Source: Deltaproteobacteria bacterium
GTDB taxonomy: Bacteria > JADJOY01
Assembly: GCA_016713535.1 (NCBI GenBank)
Contig: JADJOY010000039.1
Span: 81,966-145,965, forward strand
Length of the DNA: 64,000 bases
Direction of reading: 5' to 3'
The translations under genes were made by a program, and so were the position numbers. Shown piece by piece: positions 38,161 through 46,033 of this stretch. The notes under the pieces were generated by a model. That model was not told the origin of the DNA. It searched no databases and saw only the letters and a program-made list of their open reading frames with translations. Position 1 is the stretch's first letter. Each line of letters opens with the position of its first letter.

Positions 38161-39834
38161 TTAGGCCGCCACCATGGACGCGGCCGGGTAGCGCGCGACG
38201 ATCTGCGCCGCGAGCTTGCGGTCGGCCCACCGGTGGGCCGCGGCGAACGCCTTGCCGAGCCGCGGGTAGCGCGCGATCAGGTGCGACTGGTAGTCGAGGA
38301 GCGCCTCGCGCTCGGCGAGCTCGTATTCGGGCGTGCCGTCGAAGAAGAGCGGCGCCCACAGGCTGAGCCGCGCCGCGCGCACCCGGTGGTCCATGTCCTC
38401 GAGGATCTCCATCGCCTCGCGGGCGTCCATCGTCGCGTGCCGGAAGAAGGGCTGGTTGGTGCGGCCATCGTTCCAGTCGTGGAGCGCGAAGCGCGTCCGG
38501 GACTCGGGGCTCAGGAGCGGCACGCCCTCCATGCGCGTGTTGAGGAGCGCGAGCAGGTAGAAGTCGGGACGCGCGCGCTCGAGGAGCCGGTAGGTCTCCT
38601 CGGCGGTGGCGCGCGTCTCGCCCGGATAGCCGAGGATCAGCGTCACTATCGACGACACGCCGAGCTCGCGGCAGCGGATCAGCGCGTCGGCGTTCTTCGC
38701 GACCGTCTGGCGCTTGTTCATGTTGTCCAGGATGAGCTGGCTCCCCGACTCGGCGCCGATGTGGACCTGCACCAGCCCGGCGTCCCGCATCCGCGGCAGC
38801 AGGTCGTCGGTGACGAGGTCGTCGCCGCGCGCGTAGCAGATCCAGCGGATGTTCAGGCGGCGGCGCCGGAGCTCGTCGGTGAGCTCGCGGATCCGCGAGC
38901 GCGGCACGGTGAAGAGCGAGTCGAAGCAGCTCACCACCTCGACGCCGAGATCCTTCTCGAAGTGCTCCCAGTCGTCGGCGATGCGCTTGGCACTCTTCAC
39001 GCGAAACGTCGTGTCGTCGAACAGGAACGGGAAGTTGCAGAACGAACATCGGTACGGACAGCCGCGCACGGACTCGTAGCGCACCATCCGCAGCCGTCGT
39101 CCGTGGCGCGCGGCGAAGCCCGCCCAGTCGGCGCGCGGCAAGCCGTCGAGGCTCTTCGAGGTGGGGCGGTGGGCGCGCACCACCTGGCAGCCGTCGCGGC
39201 CCTCGACGTCGTAGCCCTCGCCCGCGGGAAAGACCCCGTACCCCGCCCGGATCCAGCGCGCGATCGCCGGCACCAGCACCTCGCCGTAGCCGACCGCCAG
39301 CACGTCGACGCCGGACATCGGCTTCCAGTCGCGATGCATCAGGCCGATCAGCGCGCCACCGAGCACCACGCGCAGGCCCGGTCGGGCGATCAGCGCGACC
39401 AGCGGCTCCAGCTCGCTGAGATCCCGGATCAGCGTCGTGGACACCAACGCCACGCGGTGGTCGGCGAGGAGCCGCTCGCGGCGCTCGGGATCGGCGAACA
39501 GCTCGCTCAGCGTCACGCCGGTGAACTCGAGGCCCTCGGCCGCGAGCGCGCCCGCGAGCACCACCTCGGTGAGCGTGGGGGTCTCGGCCTCGAGGCGCTT
39601 CGCGAAGAAGCGCTCGACCGCGGGCACCCACGGCGCGTCGGGCAGTCGGCGCTGCGCGAGCGCGTGGGCCAGGAAGAGCTCGATCGGGGTGAGCTTGACC
39701 TTGAGGTCGAGCGCGCTCTTGGAGCTCGCCCGGTACTGGACGCGCTGCTTGCGGAGCTCGCTCCACACCGACGCGTGCGCGCCGGCGATCAGCGAGCCGG
39801 TGACCAGCAACACTCGCCGGTCGCGCGCCGTCAT
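38161..39834 (-). CDS. B12-binding radical SAM protein
   Basis: 557 residues. The N-terminal region includes a cobalamin-binding Rossmann domain (ADHRVALVSTTLIRDL, LRVVLGGALIGL, VDVLAVGYGE). The radical SAM barrel has the cluster motif RGCPYRCSFCNFP and ESVRG, IGAESGS and LGYPGET. The start at 39834 is preferred to an upstream TTG. Such enzymes methylate or rearrange unactivated carbons in lipids or natural products, but no substrate can be assigned. It follows two permease genes by 30 bases in the same direction. Confidence 0.85.
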   Translation of the reverse strand: MTARDRRVLLVTGSLIAGAHASVWSELRKQRVQYRASSKSALDLKVKLTPIELFLAHALAQRRLPDAPWVPAVERFFAKRLEAETPTLTEVVLAGALAAEGLEFTGVTLSELFADPERRERLLADHRVALVSTTLIRDLSELEPLVALIARPGLRVVLGGALIGLMHRDWKPMSGVDVLAVGYGEVLVPAIARWIRAGYGVFPAGEGYDVEGRDGCQVVRAHRPTSKSLDGLPRADWAGFAARHGRRLRMVRYESVRGCPYRCSFCNFPFLFDDTTFRVKSAKRIADDWEHFEKDLGVEVVSCFDSLFTVPRSRIRELTDELRRRRLNIRWICYARGDDLVTDDLLPRMRDAGLVQVHIGAESGSQLILDNMNKRQTVAKNADALIRCRELGVSSIVTLILGYPGETRATAEETYRLLERARPDFYLLALLNTRMEGVPLLSPESRTRFALHDWNDGRTNQPFFRHATMDAREAMEILEDMDHRVRAARLSLWAPLFFDGTPEYELAEREALLDYQSHLIARYPRLGKAFAAAHRWADRKLAAQIVARYPAASMVAA

Positions 39835-39864
39835 GGTCTCGGCCCCCGTCCTTCGTCGCAAGGG

Positions 39865-41140
39865 TCAGCGGTGGCGCAGCGCCTCGACCGGCTCGAGCCG
39901 CCACGCGCGCCACGCGGGAATCAGCGCCGCGAGCATACCCGCCACGAGCACGGTGCCCGTCGCGAACGTGAGCTGGCCCGGCTCGAACCGTCCCGTGACG
40001 CCCGCGCCGATCGAGAACCCGCCGACCGAAAACGCCGCGGCGGCGTCGAGCCCCGGAATGCCCACTCGCTCCAGATAGACGACGATCGCCCGCCCGACCC
40101 CGAGCCCGAGCGCCACGCCGATGCCGAGCAGCCACCCGGCCTGTGCCAGCACCAGCCCCGCCAGCGCGCGCGGCGACGCCCCCAGTGCCCCCGACCGTGC
40201 CGATGTCGCGCAGCCGCTCTTCGAGGCCGAGCCACAGGATGTCGGCGACAGCGAGCGCCACCAGCAGCACCTCGACCAGCAGGAACACGCGGTACACCGC
40301 CACGTTCACGTTCACGTAGTCGACGATCGCCGGCGCGACGAGGGTCCATGGCGCAACGTGGAGCGGTGTGGCCGTCACGGGAAGCGTCGCGCCGAGACCG
40401 CGGACGGCACCCGCGACGCGGTCGAGCGCGCGCGCGCCCGGCGGCAAGGCGAAGCCCACCTCGTGCGCGAGGCCACGGGCGTCGAGGAGTGAGCCCGCGA
40501 GGTCGAGATCGGCGAGCACCACGAACGCCTCGACGTCGCGCGACGCGGAGCCGAAGAGCCCCGCGACCGTCGCGCGCACGCCACGCGGCAACCCGAACCG
40601 ATCGGTGGCCGTGAGCTCGACCTCGTCACCCGCGGCGACGTGCAGCGCCTCCGCCTGCACGGCGCTGAGCAGGACCCGCGGCGTCGCCTCGGCCGTGCTG
40701 GCCGCTGCCGCGCCGTCCGTGAGCGCCGCGAGCCCGGTGACGTCGCGCGACAGCCGCGCCTCGGCGCGGGGATCGACGCCGTGAAGGAACGCCGCGCGCT
40801 CGGAGTCCCCTTTGCCCACCAGCACCGGCACGATCAGACGCGGGGCCCCCGGACCGACGACGTCCGAGCGCGACCTCAGCGCCTCCAGCACCGGCCCCGG
40901 ATCGAACACGTCGCCGGCGCGCCGTGAGGCGACGCTCGGCGCCGCCGTCACGACCCCATCGCCGAGCAGCGTGCCGGTGGCGCGATCGAACAGGTACTGC
41001 GCGAAGCCGGCGAGCGCGGCGAGCACCACCAGCACCACGGCGGTGCCGACCGCCACCGAGGTGATCGCGAGCCACGCGCGCCGCGGACGGCCCCACACCA
41101 GCTTCCACGCGAGTCGACCCAAGGTGCCGCGCCTCCTCAC
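39865..41140 (-). CDS. ABC transporter permease, FtsX/MacB type (second of pair, frameshifted)
   Basis: About 425 residues after one correction near 40190. An N-terminal TM helix (AWLAITSVAVGTAVVLVVLAAL) is followed by a MacB-like periplasmic core domain and FtsX-type C-terminal helices (LLVEVLLVALAVADILWLGLEERLRDIGT, then GWLLGIGVALGLGVGRAIV and MLAALIPAWRAWRLEPVEALRHR). The ending PVEALRHR is characteristic. GTG 41140 overlaps the stop of the first permease. LolC/E- or MacB-like transporters move lipids, lipoproteins or peptides. No ATPase gene is present nearby. Confidence 0.8.
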
Positions 41141-42395
41141 GTCGCCCGCAGCGCCGCGACCGGATCGAGGGCCGCGATGCGCCGCGCCGGCCACCACCCC
41201 GCCGCGGGCCCGACGATCAGGCCGAGCAGCGCGCCGAGCAGCACCTGCGCCGGCCCGATGTACGCCTTGATGACGGGCGGCATCACCTGGCCCGCCACCG
41301 CCAGCGAACGCGCGGACGCCGAGAAGTCGAGCCCGTGCGAGCCCAGGAACCAGGCCATCGGCACCGCCAGCGCCACACCCGCCGCCGCCCCGAGGGCGCT
41401 GGTGAGCCACGCCTCGAGGTGGATCAGCGCGCGCAGATCCCGCGGTCGCAGTCCGAGCGCGAGCAGCACGCCGAGCTCGCGGGTGCGGTCGACGAGGCTC
41501 AACACGAACGTGTTCGCGACACCGATCGTCTGCACCACCGCGAGGATCGCCACCAGCAAGTAGGTCGCGCGCGCCTGGACCTCGGTGATCCCCTCCACAT
41601 CCGGTGCGGTCTCACGCCACGACACCACGGTGAGCGCGGGATCGGTGAGCTCGGCCCGGATCGCCGCGAGCCGCGCGAGCACGTCCGCACTCGACGCGCG
41701 CTCGTCGAACCCGATCCCCCACGAGGTGAGCGCCTCTCACCGATCAGCGCCTGCAGGTCTCCGAGCGCGAGCGAGAGGGTGAAGCGATCACTGGCGCCCG
41801 GGTCTCCCGGCGCCAGGGGTGTGAGGACGAGGGGCACCGAGCGCTCCTCGCCGGCGCCGTCGCGGAAGCGCACTCGCACCCGCGCGCCGGTGGCGGCGCC
41901 GAGCCGCTCGACGAGCTCGGCCGAGGCCCGGCCCGCGAGAGCAGCAGGCCGCGCGAGCGGCGCGCTCGACACGCCCCCCGCGGCGCCCTCGCGCGTGGCC
42001 TCGAGACGGACCGGCGCCTGATCGCGCGGCCCCTCGACGAGCGCCGGCCACTCGAGGATCGCGGTCCAGCGTGGCGCGAGCGCCACGGCGCGCTCGGCGC
42101 CGACCGGTGGCGGCGCGTCCGCGAACCGCAGCGCCGGATCGCGCGAGCGGTGATGCCCGGGCCGCTCCACGTGGCCGAGACCGTGCGCACCGGCGCTGGT
42201 GAGCCCGAGGAGGGTCTCGTGGCTCCAGCGCTGCAAGCCGAGCGAGAGGGCCATGGTCACCAGCCCGAGGGCGTTCGCGGTCACCAGCACCAGCGTGCGA
42301 CGCCGATGATGGACGACGCCGCGCCACGCGACGCCGAGGAGCGCGCGCCACGGCGGTGGGCCCGAGGAAGGAGGATCAGAGGTAGCGGCGGACAC
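41137..42395 (-). CDS. ABC transporter permease, FtsX/MacB type (first of pair, frameshifted)
   Basis: About 419 residues after one correction near 41735. The N-terminal helix (TLVLVTANALGLVTMALSLGL) precedes a periplasmic domain of about 200 residues. The FtsX helices (YLLVAILAVVQTIGVANTFVLSLVDRTRELGVLLALG, WLTSALGAAAGVALAVPMAW and LLGALLGLIVGPAAGWWPARR) end with DPVAALRAT. GTG 42395 lies within the 3' end of the ICMT-like gene. The two permeases probably form a heterodimer that uses an ATPase encoded elsewhere. Confidence 0.8.
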
Positions 42396-43005
42396 GCTCG
42401 GCGTACTCGCGATGGGCCGCGCCGAAGCGCGCGGCCAGCACGCGGTCTTCCTCGACCGCGAGACCGTGGAACCCGAGCATGAGCGCGATCACCGCGAGCC
42501 CGCAAGCGAGGCTCGGGTTCCACACCCACTCCCCGGCGAGGAACAGCATCGAGCACACGTACACCGGGTGGCGCGAGAACGAGAAGGGCCCGCCGGTGGC
42601 GAGCTCCTGTGGCGCGAGCGGTCCGCTCTCCTCGAGCCCGACGCGAAGCGCGCGGCCCATCGCGAGCTGGGAGCCGACCATGCCGACGTGTCCGAGCCCG
42701 GCGACGACCCAGCCGGCGACTGCGGGCCACTCGACCAGCGGGCGTCCGAGCGCCGTGTCTTGCCACCCCGGGGCGAGCACGTGCGCGAGCACGGTCCCCG
42801 CCCACACCGCCGAGACGGCCCCCATGCCCACCTGGATCACGCGGTGGCGGGAGCGGGTGCGCGCGCGCCACGCCACGTGCGGCATCCGTCCGAAACGGGC
42901 TCGGTAGAGCAAGCTCGTGCCGAGGAACCCGGCGAACACGTGCCAGGCCACGAACGCGAGGCGGAGACCGACGACGATAGGCATGAGCGTGGAAAGATGG
43001 GCCAT
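42376..43005 (-). CDS. Isoprenylcysteine carboxyl-methyltransferase-like (ICMT/NnrU) membrane protein
   Basis: 209 residues from ATG 43005 with GGTGAGGGG directly upstream. Several TM helices are followed by the ICMT signature: ATGGPFSFSRHPVYVCSMLFLAGEW, and near the C-terminus AVEEDRVLAARFGAAHREYAERV. These membrane enzymes methylate small lipid-linked carboxylates using SAM. Substrates in bacteria are mostly unknown. It is the first gene of the leftward unit ICMT-permease-permease-radical SAM. Confidence 0.8.
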   Translation of the reverse strand: MAHLSTLMPIVVGLRLAFVAWHVFAGFLGTSLLYRARFGRMPHVAWRARTRSRHRVIQVGMGAVSAVWAGTVLAHVLAPGWQDTALGRPLVEWPAVAGWVVAGLGHVGMVGSQLAMGRALRVGLEESGPLAPQELATGGPFSFSRHPVYVCSMLFLAGEWVWNPSLACGLAVIALMLGFHGLAVEEDRVLAARFGAAHREYAERVRRYL

Positions 43006-43108
43006 CCCCTCACCTGGCTCAAGCGTCCCCCGTTCCTTGGCGGGTCCCCGCGGCGCGGGTAGCATCGCAAGGCTGCGCGCGCCCTCCGCGCGGCCGAGGC
43101 CACGTTCC

Positions 43109-44461
43109 ATGCGCGTCGCGCTGATCTCTCCCAAGGGCCCGCTCTACCGCCATCGCGGCGGGATCTTCAAGAAGTCGCTGCGCTACGCGCCGCTGACGCT
43201 GGTCACGCTGGCCGCGCTGGTCCCGGACGACGTCCCGGCCTCGATCGAGCTGATCGACGAGGGGATCGAGGACATCCCGCTCGACCTCCAGGCCGACCTC
43301 GTCGGCATGACCGTGATCACCGGCTCGTCGCAGCGCGCCTACGAGCTCGCCGACCACTTCCGCGCCCGCGGCATCCCGGTGGTGCTCGGTGGCCCCCACG
43401 TCACGCTCCTCCCCGAGGACGCGGCGCCACACGCCGACGCGCTGGTCCTCGGCTACGCCGAGGACACCTGGCCGCAGCTCCTGCGCGACTTCGCCGCGGG
43501 GCGCATGGCGCCGCGCTACCAGCAGGCGGCGGACTTCCAGCTCACCCACGACAACCTGAGGTTCCCGAAGCGCGAGCTGCACAAGCGCAACAACTACATC
43601 ACCACCGCGGTGGTGGAGGCGACGCGCGGCTGCATCCACGACTGCGACTTCTGCGTGGTGCCATCGGCGTGGGGACGGCGGCCGTTCGAGAAGCCGATCG
43701 AGCACGTGGTCGAGGACGTGCGGCGCACCGGCGCCAAGCACGTGATCTTCATCGACCTCAACCTGATCTCGCACCCCGACTACGCCAAGGCGCTGTTCGC
43801 GGCGCTCATCCCGCTCCGTATCCACTGGTACGGGCTCTCCACCACCCGCATCACCCGCGACCCCGAGCTCCTCGACCTGGTGGTGCGCAGTGGCTGCAAG
43901 GGGCTCCTCCTCGGCTTCGAGACGCTCTCGCCCGACAACCTGCGCTCGAGCAAGAAGGGCTTCAACGATCCGCGCAACTACAAGGCGATCGTGAAGACCC
44001 TCCACGAGCGCGGCATCTCGATCAACGGGACGTTCGTGTTCGGGCTCGACCAGGACACGCCGGACATCTTCCAGCGCACCGCGGAGTTCGTGATCGACGC
44101 GGCGATCGACCTGCCGCGCTTCGCGGTCGCGACCCCGTTCCCCGGCACCACCCTCTTCAAGCGTCTCGAGGCCGAGGGCCGCATCCTGACCCGCGACTTC
44201 AGCCTCTACGACGGCCAGCACGTGGTGTTCCAGCCCGCCCGCATGACGCCGCAGCAGCTGATCGAGGGCCACACCGAGGTGTGGCGGAAGGTGTACTCGT
44301 GGACAGGAATGGCGCGGCGGATCGCCGGCGCGCGGGTACAGATCCCGCTCTCGATCGCCTCCAACCTGGGCTACCGCTTCTACGCGAAGAACCTGCACCA
44401 GTACTACACCTGCGATTGGTTCGTCGGCCGTGAGCCGCGCAACGAACGCCAGGCGGCCTGA
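43109..44461 (+). CDS. B12-binding radical SAM protein (second)
   Basis: 450 residues. A B12 domain at the N-terminus (DLVGMTVITGSSQRAYELA, GIPVVLGGPHVTLLPEDA, ADALVLGYAEDTWP) is followed by a radical SAM barrel with TRGCIHDCDFCVVP, GLSTTRI, LLGFETLSPDN and TFVFGLDQDTPD. This is the BchE/HpnP-like layout. Hopanoid or isoprenoid modification is one possibility, untested here. It is followed 42 bases later by the Rieske gene and is divergent from the ICMT-like gene. Confidence 0.85.
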   Translation: MRVALISPKGPLYRHRGGIFKKSLRYAPLTLVTLAALVPDDVPASIELIDEGIEDIPLDLQADLVGMTVITGSSQRAYELADHFRARGIPVVLGGPHVTLLPEDAAPHADALVLGYAEDTWPQLLRDFAAGRMAPRYQQAADFQLTHDNLRFPKRELHKRNNYITTAVVEATRGCIHDCDFCVVPSAWGRRPFEKPIEHVVEDVRRTGAKHVIFIDLNLISHPDYAKALFAALIPLRIHWYGLSTTRITRDPELLDLVVRSGCKGLLLGFETLSPDNLRSSKKGFNDPRNYKAIVKTLHERGISINGTFVFGLDQDTPDIFQRTAEFVIDAAIDLPRFAVATPFPGTTLFKRLEAEGRILTRDFSLYDGQHVVFQPARMTPQQLIEGHTEVWRKVYSWTGMARRIAGARVQIPLSIASNLGYRFYAKNLHQYYTCDWFVGREPRNERQAA

Positions 44462-44503
44462 GCAGCGACCGCCCGCGCCGCACCACGAGCCCGGCCCGCG
44501 GCG

Positions 44504-45451
44504 GTGGCCGCGGCCCACGAGTCGAGTGGGCCGCGGCGCTTCGCCGATCCCGCGGTCGTGGTGCAGTCCTGGTACGTGGCGGCGCGCGCCCGCGACCTCC
44601 CACGCGGCGGCGTCCTGCGCTCGCGGCCGACTGGCCGCGAGCTCGTGTTGTGGCGAGGTCTCGACGGCCGGGTGCACGCCGCCGATGCACGCTGCCCGCA
44701 CCTCGGTGCCCACCTCGGCCATGGCCGAGTCGCGGGCGACGACCTGGTGTGTGCGCTCCATCACTTCCGGTTCGGGTCCGACGGCGCGCTGCTCGAAGCG
44801 CCCGGCGTGACGTCGCGACCGAGCTGCCGGGTCCGCACCTTCCCCACCACCGAGCGCTGGGGATTCGTGTGGGTGTGGCAGGGCCCTCGCGCGCTCCACC
44901 CGCTGCCGGGTCCCGCGACCGACGAGCGGCTTCGGGTGCTGGCGTTTCCAGAGCAGCGGTTCGCGTGTCATCACCACCTGATCGCGGTGAACGCGTGCGA
45001 CACGCTCCACCTCGGACCGCTTCACGAGCTCGAGCTCGCGGAGGCGCCCGTCGTGACGATCGCCGACGATTTCAGCGCGACCATGCGCCTGCGCGGGCGG
45101 TTCAAAACGGCCTGGAAGCGCCGCGTCACCGGGTGCAATCGGCACGATTTCGACGCGCTGTTCACGGTGAGCGGCGGCAATCTGTGCTGGGTCGCGGTGG
45201 CGGCGCCGGTGCCCTTCCAGGTGATCTTCGCGGGACGTCCGGACGGGGCGACGGGTTCGATCACGCGCTCGCTGCTCTTCCTACCGCCTGGTAGCACTCG
45301 CCGGGTGTGGCGCGTGCTCGCGCTGTTGCTGCTGCTGCTCAAGCGCGACCACGACATCCTCGACGATCTCGCGTTCATGCGGGGTTTCACCGACGCGGAC
45401 GAGGTGCTGGCGACCTTCGTGCGACACATCGACGCGATGCCGGTCGGGTAA
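44504..45451 (+). CDS. Rieske [2Fe-2S] oxygenase component
   Basis: 315 residues from GTG 44504. The Rieske site has Cys-x-His in ARCPHLGAHLGHG and Cys-x2-His in LVCALHHFRF. The C-terminal catalytic domain includes NACDTLHLGPLHELEL, whose Asp/His residues fit the mononuclear iron site of ring-hydroxylating and sterol/ketosteroid oxygenases. The hydrophobic helix VLALLLLLLKRDHD suggests a membrane-facing substrate channel. It probably acts with the upstream radical SAM enzyme on a lipid-like substrate (inference). No reductase gene is adjacent. Confidence 0.8.
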   Translation: MAAAHESSGPRRFADPAVVVQSWYVAARARDLPRGGVLRSRPTGRELVLWRGLDGRVHAADARCPHLGAHLGHGRVAGDDLVCALHHFRFGSDGALLEAPGVTSRPSCRVRTFPTTERWGFVWVWQGPRALHPLPGPATDERLRVLAFPEQRFACHHHLIAVNACDTLHLGPLHELELAEAPVVTIADDFSATMRLRGRFKTAWKRRVTGCNRHDFDALFTVSGGNLCWVAVAAPVPFQVIFAGRPDGATGSITRSLLFLPPGSTRRVWRVLALLLLLLKRDHDILDDLAFMRGFTDADEVLATFVRHIDAMPVG

Positions 45452-45498
45452 CGCCGCGCCGCGTACGGGACGCGCGCGTGGTCGATCGGGAACGTGTC

Positions 45499-45521
45499 GC
45501 ACGATGCTCGTCGCATCGTGC
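45499..45521. promoter_or_regulatory. Perfect palindrome GCACGATGC-N5-GCATCGTGC, possible sigma-54 activator site
   Basis: Nine-base arms at 45499-45507 and 45513-45521 pair exactly. The outer bases GCAC..GTGC recall NtrC-type sites. It lies about 140 bases upstream of the sigma-54 promoter at 45660, a suitable distance. It could instead be a hairpin ending the Rieske transcript, but it has no T-run. Confidence 0.4.
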
Positions 45522-45659
45522 AACGCCGAGGCGAGCTGCAACACACCGCGTCGTACGAGGACCACCACATCCCTCCGGTCGCGCTCGTCGAGTCCGGCAT
45601 AAGCGCTGGATCTCACGAGGTTTTCCCGCAGCGATCGGATCGCTGCTCAAGATCCCGGC

Positions 45660-45676
45660 TTGGCGTGCCGTTTGCT
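45660..45676 (+). promoter_or_regulatory. Sigma-54 promoter of the 61-residue protein gene
   Basis: The sequence is TTGGCGTG, four bases, TTGCT. It has a perfect -12 box (TTGCW), TTGGC and G in the -24 box, and GG-N10-GC spacing. The start point would be near 45687 and the leader about 83 bases. This is the second strongest sigma-54 match in the window after the stress-protein promoter. Confidence 0.6.
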
Positions 45677-45769
45677 CTATGGGTGCTCCTCGCCCCCGAG
45701 AACGCGGGACGCCGACCCGGGAACGACGTCGCGTTTGACGCGAGATCCCGGCGACCGTGGAGAATCGTC

Positions 45770-45955
45770 ATGTATCGTGTGGAGCTGATCGACGGACGAA
45801 TCGAGTGGATGGACGCGGAGGCGGTCTCTCACTACGCCGGGATCATCAAGGCGTTCGTCCTCGACGAGCCGACCGACTTCGAAGGTGAGGTCGAGCGGCT
45901 CTTCTCCGAGCTCGAGCCTGGCTCCGCTCGCACGCTCACCGCCGTCGCATCCTGA
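45770..45955 (+). CDS. Small hypothetical acidic protein
   Basis: 61 residues from an ATG with GGAG 8 bases upstream. It has a short beta start (MYRVELIDGRIEWMDAEAV) and an acidic helical end (DFEGEVERLFSELEPG). No family is recognised. The 318 bases upstream hold only the palindrome and the sigma-54 promoter described separately, so expression is probably conditional. Confidence 0.6.
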   Translation: MYRVELIDGRIEWMDAEAVSHYAGIIKAFVLDEPTDFEGEVERLFSELEPGSARTLTAVAS

Positions 45956-46007
45956 CGCGCCAGGCGCGCACGCGCCCCGAGTAAATCGCCGACGTCCTGT
46001 TAACATC

Positions 46008-46033
46008 GCCACCTCCTCATCCTCCGAGGTGGC
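46008..46033 (+). promoter_or_regulatory. Hairpin over the start codon of the large secreted protein
   Basis: GCCACCTC (46008-46015) pairs exactly with GAGGTGGC (46026-46033). The right arm contains the likely Shine-Dalgarno GAGGTGG and the first GTG (46029). The structure would hide the translation start and could make expression conditional, or it could be incidental. Confidence 0.35.

Noticed and set aside
45499-45521. Terminator of the Rieske gene
   Set aside because: No T-run follows the stem, and its symmetry and distance to a sigma-54 promoter fit a regulator site better. Not excluded.
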